64,000 nucleotides of DNA from JAFGHJ01 sp964525555 (lineage in GTDB: Bacteria > Hydrothermota > UBA3072). How positions within the stretch are numbered: the stretch's first letter is position 1; each line of letters opens with the position of its first letter. Both the position numbers and the translations under genes were made by a program. The stretch is taken from assembly GCA_964525555.1 (NCBI GenBank), contig CAZGHN010000002.1:1-64000 (forward strand), written 5' to 3'. Below are positions 52,019-59,672 of this stretch, in pieces. Under the pieces are notes generated by a model. The model worked only from the letters and a program-made list of their open reading frames with translations. It did no database searches and had not been told where the DNA came from.

Positions 52019-53914
52019 TTAATCCTCTGCGACTATCGTACAGTTCCTACCTGCATCTTTCGCCATATATAATGCTCTATCCGCTGCTGCTATAAGATCC
52101 CTTTTATTATGTGCGTGTTTCAAAAATTCAGAAACGCCAATTGAAATAGTAACATTAAATTTAAGTCCGTCGGGAGAAATAAACTCTTTCCCTTCTAAAG
52201 AACTCCGCAATTTTTCGGCAAGCTGATATCCTTCCAAAGATGTTGTTTTTGGCAAAATAATAGCAAATTCTTCTCCGCCGTACCTTGCCAGTATATCAGA
52301 AGCTCTTATCCTGTTTTTCATCAATATTCCTACTTCACGGAGAATCATATCTCCATTTTGATGGCCAAATTGATCATTTATTAACTTGAAATTATCTAAA
52401 TCAACCATAAGTAAAGAGATAGGTTCATTACTGCGCTGGGCTTCGGCAATTTTACTGTCTAATATTTCCTGAAAAAACCGATGATTATAAGCCTCTGTTA
52501 GGCCATCTCTCATAGCTTTTTCTTCTTCAAGACGGTATAAAATGGCTTTTTCTACAGAAGAAGCTGCTATATCGGTAATCAGGTTCAAAATCATAAGATC
52601 GTTCTTGTCGAAGTTATCCTCGTTTTTTGAAAGAACCAGAATCCCTCCCTTTACATCACCCCGAAAAGGTGAAAACAATAAAGATTTCGCTCCAAAATCC
52701 CTCTCTTCAGGAAATAAAATAGGTCTTTTTGTTTCTTTAGAAAGATCTGTTTTGCAAAGAGATATTCTCTTCTCAAGGGCCAGGGCAATGATACTTTTCA
52801 TGAGATCCTGGTAATACCTCCTACCATCTTCTTCAGTCAAATAATATTCATTGCCTTCTTTAAGTATAAAAATAGTCCACACATCTTTGTAACTATTTTT
52901 TACTGTTTCAAAGATACTTTTTCTAACTTCTTCCAATTTAATTTCTCCTGCTACTCTCTCTGTCAGATTCAGAAGATAACGTAATCTGAACGCTTCAAGC
53001 ATCGAAAAACTCATATGCCTATAAAGAGAAAACAACGTCGATAAACCCTTTGCTACACTCCTTATTACTTCCTTATCTCTTTCGTTAAAGGGCATATTTT
53101 CTGTTCTATCCACCACTATAATCCCCTTAACTTCATTATTGAATTCTATTGAACCTGCAATAAAACATTTGATATTTTCTTCGTTTTTATAATATCCCAA
53201 GTTTATTGACGAATTGGAAAACTCATTATTAACCAAAACTCCAGAATTTTTTAAAAACCAAGCTAGAGGTCCTTTGTTTATAGAGACCGCTGACTTTATT
53301 GCTCCACCACTTTTCGCAATATGAACCTGAAATTCATCAAGTTCTTCGTTCTTAATCAAAAGAACAACGCTAAAAGGATTAAACATCCGAACGATTATAT
53401 CTACACTTGCGGATAATGAATCATAAAACTTATTGGGTATAGTCGCGAGGATTTCTTTTTCCTGGGAAACGCCTGCTTTTATTTTTTCTTCATCGGATTC
53501 TATTTTTTTAGGAGGATTGATATTATTCTTCTCAGTTATTTTAGGCTTTACTCCATATAGAAAGAAAACCGTCCCATAAAAAATTAAGTATGGAATGTAT
53601 TGTATTTCATTAAATAAAGAAAATAAAGGTAAAAGAATCCACCAGATTTTGAGCTTTAACCCTCTCTTGTTAAGTATAAGAAGCATTGGAATATATGAAA
53701 TAAATAGAGGCGACGAAAGACCTCCTGCCAGCTGAACAACAAAAGCAATCCCAGTGAAAGAAAAATAAAAAGAAATGTCCTCTTTGTCTATGATTAAAAA
53801 ATATATAACGCCAAGAATTATAGAACACAACCAAATTGGTACATTTAAAGGAAAAGCAACAAGTAGTAAATATCCCGTAAAAAATATGCCTGTAAAGATT
53901 TTATATATGTACAT
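52019..53914 (-). CDS. Membrane GAF-GGDEF diguanylate cyclase
   Basis: 631 residues. N-terminal membrane helices (about residues 5-125), two GAF-like sensor domains (about 165-300 and 320-455), and a C-terminal GGDEF domain with DGLTEAYNHRFFQEIL, LMVDLDNFKLINDQFGH and the intact active site YGGEEFAIILP. Makes cyclic di-GMP. It is divergent from dnaA, and its start codon lies five bases from the -10, so the message is probably leaderless. Confidence 0.9.
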   Translation of the reverse strand: MYIYKIFTGIFFTGYLLLVAFPLNVPIWLCSIILGVIYFLIIDKEDISFYFSFTGIAFVVQLAGGLSSPLFISYIPMLLILNKRGLKLKIWWILLPLFSLFNEIQYIPYLIFYGTVFFLYGVKPKITEKNNINPPKKIESDEEKIKAGVSQEKEILATIPNKFYDSLSASVDIIVRMFNPFSVVLLIKNEELDEFQVHIAKSGGAIKSAVSINKGPLAWFLKNSGVLVNNEFSNSSINLGYYKNEENIKCFIAGSIEFNNEVKGIIVVDRTENMPFNERDKEVIRSVAKGLSTLFSLYRHMSFSMLEAFRLRYLLNLTERVAGEIKLEEVRKSIFETVKNSYKDVWTIFILKEGNEYYLTEEDGRRYYQDLMKSIIALALEKRISLCKTDLSKETKRPILFPEERDFGAKSLLFSPFRGDVKGGILVLSKNEDNFDKNDLMILNLITDIAASSVEKAILYRLEEEKAMRDGLTEAYNHRFFQEILDSKIAEAQRSNEPISLLMVDLDNFKLINDQFGHQNGDMILREVGILMKNRIRASDILARYGGEEFAIILPKTTSLEGYQLAEKLRSSLEGKEFISPDGLKFNVTISIGVSEFLKHAHNKRDLIAAADRALYMAKDAGRNCTIVAED

Positions 53915-53919
53915 AAAAG

Positions 53920-53948
53920 ATAATAATTTTCTACATAAAAAATGTCAA
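53920..53948 (-). promoter_or_regulatory. Promoter of the GGDEF gene
   Basis: Reading leftward: TTGACA (53943-53948), 17-base spacer, TATTAT (53920-53925). Five bases to the ATG at 53914; no room for a Shine-Dalgarno. Confidence 0.75.
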
Positions 53949-54011
53949 GGATTAAGACAAAATGTGCTTAAAGATTTTTGCTTTTTTATAAAAAAATTTT
54001 CAAATTGCCTC

Positions 54012-54040
54012 TTGACATAATATTGATTTTAACAAATAAT
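54012..54040 (+). promoter_or_regulatory. Promoter of dnaA
   Basis: TTGACA (54012-54017), 17-base spacer, AATAAT (54035-54040). 14 bases to the ATG at 54055, giving a leader of about 8 bases; no Shine-Dalgarno is visible. Confidence 0.65.
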
Positions 54041-54054
54041 AAAAATACAGTGCC

Positions 54055-55395
54055 ATGAAAAAAATTAAGGGAATCAAGAAAAACTTCAACTGGGAAAAAA
54101 TAAAAAAAGTTCTGCAGAAAGAAATTAACGAATCGGCCTTCAAAGCTTGGTTTGCAAATATGGAATTAGAAGAACTAAGTGGTGATGACGTATACTTTAA
54201 TATTCCAAATACGTTTACTCAACATTGGATAACAGAACACTTCATGAACGCATTAAACTCTTCGATAAAGGAAGTCACGGGAAAATTATATAATGTACAT
54301 TTTCTTGTTAACAAAAAAACAAAGACAAAAACAAAAAAAGAAGAAACAATAGAAGAAGACAGACCTGTTCAAAAACCTTTTCTGCATGACAAGTATACTT
54401 TTGAAAATTTTGTGGTGGGAGATAACAGTAAATTCGCTTATGCGGCAGCTATGGCAGTCTCCAACGCACCAGGCAGAGAATATAATCCTTTGTTTATATA
54501 TGGAGGAGTTGGATTAGGAAAAACGCACTTGTTACAGGCAACCGGCAACAGGGTTTACTCTCAATATCCTAACTTGCGAGTACTTTACACGCAGACAGAA
54601 GAATTTCTTAATGAAATGATTAAATCAATTCAAGAATATTCGACAGTACAATTCAAACAAAAATATAGGGAAATTGATTTGCTTTTAATTGATGACATCC
54701 ATTTTCTTTCGGGAAAGGAAAGACTACAAGAAGAGTTTTTTCACACTTTTAATGCACTCTTTGAAGCAAAAAAACAAATAGTTATAACCTCGGATAGACC
54801 TCCAAAGGAAATATCGGGTCTTGAAGAAAGGGTAATTTCACGTTTCCATTGGGGACTAATGGTAGACTTACAGCCTCCGGATTTTGAAACAAGATTAGCA
54901 ATTCTTCGTTCAAAAATACAGAGTGATAATATTCAAATTAGTGATAGCGTAATTAATTATATAGCTTCGAATATAAAAACTAATATCAGAGAATTAGAAG
55001 GATGCTTGATAAAATTATTAGCACATGCATCAATATACAAAACTGATATCACTGTAGAATTAGCTACCAGAGTTTTACATGACTTTATAAAAGAAAAAGA
55101 AAAAAGAATAACTCTTGACAGAATAATTAAAGCTGTCTCGGAGTTTTATAATATAGAAGTAGATGAAATTACTGGTAACAAAAGATCAAAAAGTGTTGCC
55201 CAATCTCGTCAGATAGCTATATATCTTGCCCGGAAATTAACAAACCTGTCTTTGAAAGAAATTGGTAATGATTTTGGCAAAAGGGATCATTCCACTATTC
55301 TACATTCTTTCAACAAAATAGAAGGTTTGATTAGGAAAAACAATAGGATAAAAGGAGACATTTCTACAATCAAAAGTAATTTAACTGAGACATAG
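54055..55395 (+). CDS. dnaA: Chromosomal replication initiator DnaA
   Basis: 446 residues, usual length. Domain I (ESAFKAWFANMELEEL), a short basic linker (KKTKTKTKKEE), the AAA+ domain with Walker A YGGVGLGKTHLL near 150 and Walker B LLLIDDIHFL, the initiator arginine region, and domain IV with the DNA-binding signature IGNDFGKRDHSTILHS. Binds DnaA boxes at the origin. Start at 54055 gives MKKIKGIKKNFNW. Transcribed toward the origin gap and dnaN. Confidence 0.97.
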   Translation: MKKIKGIKKNFNWEKIKKVLQKEINESAFKAWFANMELEELSGDDVYFNIPNTFTQHWITEHFMNALNSSIKEVTGKLYNVHFLVNKKTKTKTKKEETIEEDRPVQKPFLHDKYTFENFVVGDNSKFAYAAAMAVSNAPGREYNPLFIYGGVGLGKTHLLQATGNRVYSQYPNLRVLYTQTEEFLNEMIKSIQEYSTVQFKQKYREIDLLLIDDIHFLSGKERLQEEFFHTFNALFEAKKQIVITSDRPPKEISGLEERVISRFHWGLMVDLQPPDFETRLAILRSKIQSDNIQISDSVINYIASNIKTNIRELEGCLIKLLAHASIYKTDITVELATRVLHDFIKEKEKRITLDRIIKAVSEFYNIEVDEITGNKRSKSVAQSRQIAIYLARKLTNLSLKEIGNDFGKRDHSTILHSFNKIEGLIRKNNRIKGDISTIKSNLTET

Positions 55396-55563
55396 AACCA
55401 TGAATATTTATTACCAACAACTTATCCACACAACAAAAGGAAAACTTATTACAGAAAATAAAAAAATAAATATGGTTCCATTATTCTCCACATATCCACA
55501 GGATACACAATTACTACTAAATTATTATATTATTATAAGTAATTGTAAAAAGGAGGAGGGAAA
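55396..55563. other. oriC: Probable replication origin (oriC) in the dnaA-dnaN gap
   Basis: A perfect DnaA box TTATCCACA (55422-55430) and two one-mismatch boxes, TTCTCCACA (55484-55492) and ATATCCACA (55492-55500). Right after the last box come a ggatacaca spacer and a tract of CTA/TTA/TAT trinucleotides (55511-55537) that matches the box-spacer-DnaA-trio layout of bacterial origin unwinding sites. The rest is AT-rich. The AAAGGAGGAGGG before 55564 is the dnaN ribosome binding site. Confidence 0.7.
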
Positions 55564-56643
55564 ATGTTATTCTCTATAAATGCTGAAGAATTTGTAAAAG
55601 AGTTTAAACCCATAATTCAGATTGTACCTATACATACAACCTTTCCTATTTTATCTAACATACGAATAAAAATAGAGAAAGAAAAATTAAATATTTTTGC
55701 CACTGATCTAGATACTTCTTTAATATACAATACAAATTCATGTAAAATAGAAAAAACAGGCATAATTGTAGTTCCCGCAAAAACTTTATTTTCGATAATG
55801 GGAGAAATAAAAGGAGAAACAACATTCCATAGAGAAGAAAATAGAGTTAAAATTGAATATAATACTGGATATTTTTATTTACCTCTTATGGAAGAGGAAG
55901 ATTTCCCTTCCGAGCCGGTTATAACAGAAGAAGAAACTTATGAAGTAAACACAGGAGAACTCGAAGAAATTATAGATAAACTTGTTTTTATAGTTCCGGA
56001 AGACTCCGCTAAAAGAAAGATGAGTGGAATGTTATGGGAATATGAAAATAAGAATTTAAGACTGGTTACCACAGACAGTTTTAGTTTAGGATATAAAGAT
56101 ATTAAAGTTAATCTCGGTAGTAAGCCTTTTAAGATTGTAGTTCCTCCAAAGATTTTAAGACAACTTTCCACTTTTGGTGCAAAAAAAATGAAAATAGGTG
56201 TAGACGATAGTAGGATATATTTCTTTGGAGATAATTTTACTTTAATTTCTAACTTAATAAAAGTTGATTTTCCCAATTATAAGGCTGTTATATCTGAAAA
56301 AAATGATAATATTTTAGCTGTAAAAAGAGAATCTTTACTTTCTTCTCTTAAGAGGGTTTCTGTGTTTTCTAATGATAGACCTAAAACGATCAATCTGGAT
56401 TTAGGGGATTCTCTTAATATCGAAGTTTTTTCTGAGATAGGAGAAAGTAAGGAAGAAATAGAAGGAGAATATAAAGGAGAGAAGATTAATATAGCTCTTT
56501 CTTCTAACTATTTAATGGATTTTCTAAGAAAGATTAAATCTTCGAAGGTGTTTTTAAGCTTTGAAGATAAAAACAAACCAGTAATAATAGAAGGGGAAAA
56601 GCAAGAAATCTGTTACCTTTTAATGCCTATCACAGTAGAATAA
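55564..56643 (+). CDS. dnaN: DNA polymerase III sliding clamp (beta subunit)
   Basis: 359 residues, the family's usual length. Three similar domains: MLFSINAEEFVKEFKPI, then VVPAKTLFSIMGEI, TYEVNTGELEEIIDKLVF, NLVTTDSFSLGYKDI-like LRLVTTDSFSLGY, and a C-terminal YLMDFLRKIKS with EICYLLMPITVE. Ring-shaped clamp that tethers the polymerase. Its place after dnaA is typical. AAGGAGGAGGG before the start. Confidence 0.95.
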   Translation: MLFSINAEEFVKEFKPIIQIVPIHTTFPILSNIRIKIEKEKLNIFATDLDTSLIYNTNSCKIEKTGIIVVPAKTLFSIMGEIKGETTFHREENRVKIEYNTGYFYLPLMEEEDFPSEPVITEEETYEVNTGELEEIIDKLVFIVPEDSAKRKMSGMLWEYENKNLRLVTTDSFSLGYKDIKVNLGSKPFKIVVPPKILRQLSTFGAKKMKIGVDDSRIYFFGDNFTLISNLIKVDFPNYKAVISEKNDNILAVKRESLLSSLKRVSVFSNDRPKTINLDLGDSLNIEVFSEIGESKEEIEGEYKGEKINIALSSNYLMDFLRKIKSSKVFLSFEDKNKPVIIEGEKQEICYLLMPITVE

Positions 56644-56671
56644 TTTAAAATATAAAATATTATATAGATTT

Positions 56672-56863
56672 TTATACAACTTTTTTAATTTTGTTTGCCT
56701 TTAGGCATTTAGAACAAACATAAACTTTCTTGATTTTGTCATTAACTTCCGTTTTTATTTTGTGTAAATTTGGTTTTAATGTCCTTCTTGTTTTTCTCTT
56801 TGAATGACTTACCAAATTACCAAATGAGGTGGTTTTCCCACAAACAAAACATTGTTTACCCAT
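56672..56863 (-). CDS. rpmB: Ribosomal protein bL28
   Basis: 63 residues. MGKQCFVCGKTTSFGNLVSHS and TRRTLKPNLHKIK are the family motifs. Two CxxC pairs (CFVC, CSKC) make a zinc-binding C+ form. Convergent with dnaN; AAGGAG before the start. Confidence 0.95.
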   Translation of the reverse strand: MGKQCFVCGKTTSFGNLVSHSKRKTRRTLKPNLHKIKTEVNDKIKKVYVCSKCLKANKIKKVV

Positions 56864-57281
56864 TATTGCTCCTTTTTTATCTGGTATTATAATGGGAATA
56901 TTCTTTTTGTCAATGATTTGAAAGTGTTTAAAGTTAAAGGTATCTTCAGAGATAAAACCTTAAGAGTTAAAAAGGGAAGAACATTGACCACAGAGGACAC
57001 AGAGAAAAAACAAAAAAGTAATAGCTACGGATGAACACGGAAAAACACAGATTAAAAAATTTGTTTTGTTGTTTTAATAAAAAAAGTATATGAGAAGGGA
57101 TAGGTGGGCCCTTTGCCTTTTTATTTGTTTTCCTTTTTAATTTTCTGTAAATGTTTAAAACTATTAATAAAAGAAAAATCGTCTTTCTTATAAAAAGATT
57201 ACAAAAAACACATTAAATTTATACTCTTGACTTTTTTGTTTTTTCTTCTATACTAAAAATAACGAAAAAAAAGGAGGCGGT
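56864..57281. other. Intergenic region, about 420 bp
   Basis: Contains a ccacagaggacacagag array (56987-57004), an acggatgaacacgg array (57024-57050; reverse of 37212-37247), then AT-rich DNA and the promoter of the LPP20 gene (57227-57254). No gene seen. Confidence 0.55.
57227..57254 (+). promoter_or_regulatory. Promoter of the LPP20-type gene
   Basis: TTGACT (57227-57232), 16-base spacer, TATACT (57249-57254), then AAGGAGGCGG before the ATG at 57282. Confidence 0.75.
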
Positions 57282-57869
57282 ATGAAAAAATTACTATTAG
57301 GAACGTTACTTTTAGTCCTTTTCGTTCTCGGTTGTGCTTCCAAAGGTGTTACCAAAGTAGGTGATATAGAACTCCCAGATTGGTATTTAAATCCACCCAA
57401 AGACGATAATTATATCTATGGAAAGGCAACTTCAACTTCAATGGATTTACAACTTGCTATAGATAAAGCAAAACAAGAAGCAAGACTTGATATAGCTGAA
57501 AACCTTGAGTCACATATCATGGGACTAATAAAGAAATTCGATGAAGAAGTTGGAGGTGTAGAGGACGCAGAACTCCTAACACAATTTACCAAAGTTTCTA
57601 AAAATGTTGTGGATCAAACTCTTGTGGGCTCACGAGAAAATAAAACTAAAGTCAAAAAGGAAAATAAAGGTTACAGAGCTTTCGTTCTCATGGAACTGCC
57701 GGTCGGAAAGGCTAGAGAAGAGCTTTTAAAGCAATTATATTCAAGTGAAAATAATCAATTATACACACGTTTTAGAGCTTCTCAGTCATTTCAGGAATTA
57801 AAAGAAGAAATTGATAATTTAAGAGAATACAAAAAGAGTGAAGAGGAAGGATTAAAAAGCATTAAATAA
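57282..57869 (+). CDS. LPP20-family lipoprotein
   Basis: 195 residues. Lipoprotein signal with Cys18 (FVLGCASKG). The LPP20 domain shows ELPDWYLNPPKDDNYIYGKATS, a long helix LAIDKAKQEARLDIAENL, and KKENKGYRAFVLMELP. The C-terminal 40 residues are a charged helix. Outer-membrane lipoproteins of this family occur widely; function is poorly known. Followed by a strong terminator. Confidence 0.85.
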   Translation: MKKLLLGTLLLVLFVLGCASKGVTKVGDIELPDWYLNPPKDDNYIYGKATSTSMDLQLAIDKAKQEARLDIAENLESHIMGLIKKFDEEVGGVEDAELLTQFTKVSKNVVDQTLVGSRENKTKVKKENKGYRAFVLMELPVGKAREELLKQLYSSENNQLYTRFRASQSFQELKEEIDNLREYKKSEEEGLKSIK

Positions 57870-57923
57870 AGGTAAGAGCATTATTTTTACCTCCTTATTA
57901 GTTTAAGTTTTGACAGTTTAGGT

Positions 57924-57957
57924 AAGCCCGGCAGTGCATATACTGCCGGGCTTTTTT
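57924..57957 (+). terminator. Intrinsic terminator of the LPP20-type gene
   Basis: 12-bp perfect stem (57924-57935 and 57942-57953, aagcccggcagt) with a six-base loop (gcatat), followed by a T-run. Confidence 0.92.
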
Positions 57958-58060
57958 ATAGAGGATAAATATAATTCAAAAATACACTTTTTCGTCAAAA
58001 CGCCTGGTAACGGCTTTTAAACCTTGCGAAAATAAAAAAAAAGAGTAAATTATATATAGG

Positions 58061-58675
58061 ATGATTTTTAAAATAAAAAAGAGTAAAAATTATCGTCCTT
58101 TAATATCAATAATAATCTTTATGTTCCTTCTAATACCCATACATTTTGTCTCCACACCTTCAAAGGTAAGATGGCGTAAAGAATACGAAGGACTACGTCA
58201 TCAAGCTTTGTTATATGCTCGTTCTAGCGGAGTAAGAGGTGATAGCGAAACAATCAAAAGGGCTTATGATTATTCCGTGCGTTTTCGGATGAGGTGGCCT
58301 GTAGTTGTTCGTTGGATTCAAGCTGAAAGTGATTTTATTCCTAGTGCTACAAGTAGAGTTAACGCTAAGGGTCTTACTCAAGTAATGACCGGTACAGCTA
58401 CTTATATAGGAGAAGTTCTTTTATATTCAGGTTCAGTTGGCTTAACGGAATCAGAAGAGAAGAAGTTAAGTGAGATGAATTATAATTTATATGAAGTTGA
58501 AGATAATTTACTTCTTGGTTTTTCTTATCTTAAGTTTTTATCCATGTTTTCAAGCAACCCTGAGGAAGCTTTAGCAAGATACCTTGCAGGAAAAAAATGG
58601 GTTGACTTTATAGATTCAAGATACGTTAGAAGCATTTCCGACGGGAAACCCATTAGTTTGGACGCCGCTTTGTAA
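58061..58675 (+). CDS. Lytic transglycosylase, SLT domain
   Basis: 204 residues. Membrane anchor or signal at residues 14-34 (LISIIIFMFLLIPIHFV). SLT/goose-lysozyme-like domain from about residue 70 with catalytic Glu in WIQAESDFIP, then SRVNAKGLTQVMTGTATYIG and a late YLAGKKWVDFIDS. Cleaves peptidoglycan glycan chains. A TTATATAT sequence lies just before the ATG with no proper Shine-Dalgarno, so this may be leaderless. Confidence 0.85.
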   Translation: MIFKIKKSKNYRPLISIIIFMFLLIPIHFVSTPSKVRWRKEYEGLRHQALLYARSSGVRGDSETIKRAYDYSVRFRMRWPVVVRWIQAESDFIPSATSRVNAKGLTQVMTGTATYIGEVLLYSGSVGLTESEEKKLSEMNYNLYEVEDNLLLGFSYLKFLSMFSSNPEEALARYLAGKKWVDFIDSRYVRSISDGKPISLDAAL

Positions 58676-58808
58676 AAAAAAAGATACTAGTAGTTAGAAA
58701 CTAGAATTTAGAAAACCCGTCCCACTTCCAAATAGCAACGACAAGATTTCTTTCAGATTTTTGGTTTTTTTAGCTAATAGAGAAAGGCAAAAAGCCAATA
58801 GCTTACAA

Positions 58809-59393
58809 CTATAGCATCTTAACGAGGATTTCCATTGCGGTTCCAGATATCAAAGGCAATGCAAAATTATCGTCAAGTCCAAACGGAAAGAACTCAACGA
58901 GTGATGCAACCAGTGACCCTGCGATTAAAACAATCAGAGAGGGTTTAGGTAAGAGAAAAGAGATACATAGACATATTATAAGACAGGCAAGACTCCCTTC
59001 TATAGTCTTTTCGATGTCGAGACGACTCTTGCCCCATCTTACTCCTATAATATGAGCGGCTGTATCGCCGAAAGAGAGAAAAAACAATACTGCAATAGCT
59101 ATCCACTTCTCAAAGAAATATACTGATAGGAAAGCTGCAATTGTGTAGTGAGTTGCTGCTGTTAAAGTAAAAGTTTCGTTTTTCCAGAGTAATTTTCCAA
59201 AAAATCTGTGGAAGATTTTACCGATGGTAAGAACCTCCAGCCTGAGAATATCCACAGTCAGAGCTAATATCCCCAGAATGCAAAGAGCTAAGACCATTGG
59301 AAATCTCGGAAGAAAAATATAGCAGATTGGAATCACGGCGGTTGTGACGTGAAGCAACTTTCTAATAATAACATATTTATTTAAAGACTTCAT
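58809..59393 (-). CDS. Dolichol kinase/diacylglycerol kinase-like membrane protein
   Basis: 194 residues from ATG 59393 (MKSLNKYV); the frame is open 12 codons further but that part is the -35 region. About six membrane helices. The CTP-dependent kinase/CDP-alcohol signature is present: SFGDTAAHIIGVRWGKSRL, then KTIEGSLACLII. Also RKLLHVTTAVIP near the N-terminus. Likely phosphorylates a lipid alcohol; substrate unknown. TTGACT (59424-59429) reading leftward is 31 bases before the start. Confidence 0.82.
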   Translation of the reverse strand: MKSLNKYVIIRKLLHVTTAVIPICYIFLPRFPMVLALCILGILALTVDILRLEVLTIGKIFHRFFGKLLWKNETFTLTAATHYTIAAFLSVYFFEKWIAIAVLFFLSFGDTAAHIIGVRWGKSRLDIEKTIEGSLACLIICLCISFLLPKPSLIVLIAGSLVASLVEFFPFGLDDNFALPLISGTAMEILVKML

Positions 59394-59496
59394 TTTTGTA
59401 AAAGTTAATTTGGTAAAAATGAAAGTCAAGAGTTCTGTATCAATAGAAAAAATTTTAAAAAAATATAAATTTTGAAAAAAAACACAGGATAGCCCC

Positions 59497-59526
59497 TTGA
59501 CTTATGGGAGCGATTTTTTATTATAA
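59497..59526 (+). promoter_or_regulatory. Probable promoter of the nrdD operon
   Basis: TTGACT (59497-59502), 18-base spacer, TTATAA (59521-59526). A leader of about 140 bases follows; no NrdR box or riboswitch was recognised in it. AAAGGAGGG precedes the start. Confidence 0.55.
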
Positions 59527-59672
59527 GAGTAAATATAAAAAATGCATAAAATTAGTTATGTTGTATTAACAGTTATCGATATAGGGTTTTTTCGGTATCT
59601 CGAAAAGGTGAAGACTTCGTATCTCTTATAAAATAATGATATATTTTAGTAGTAAAGGAGGGATATTATTTA

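Noticed and set aside
59527..59672. Riboswitch or NrdR boxes in the nrdD leader
   Set aside because: The 140-base leader has no recognisable B12 box or NrdR box pair.
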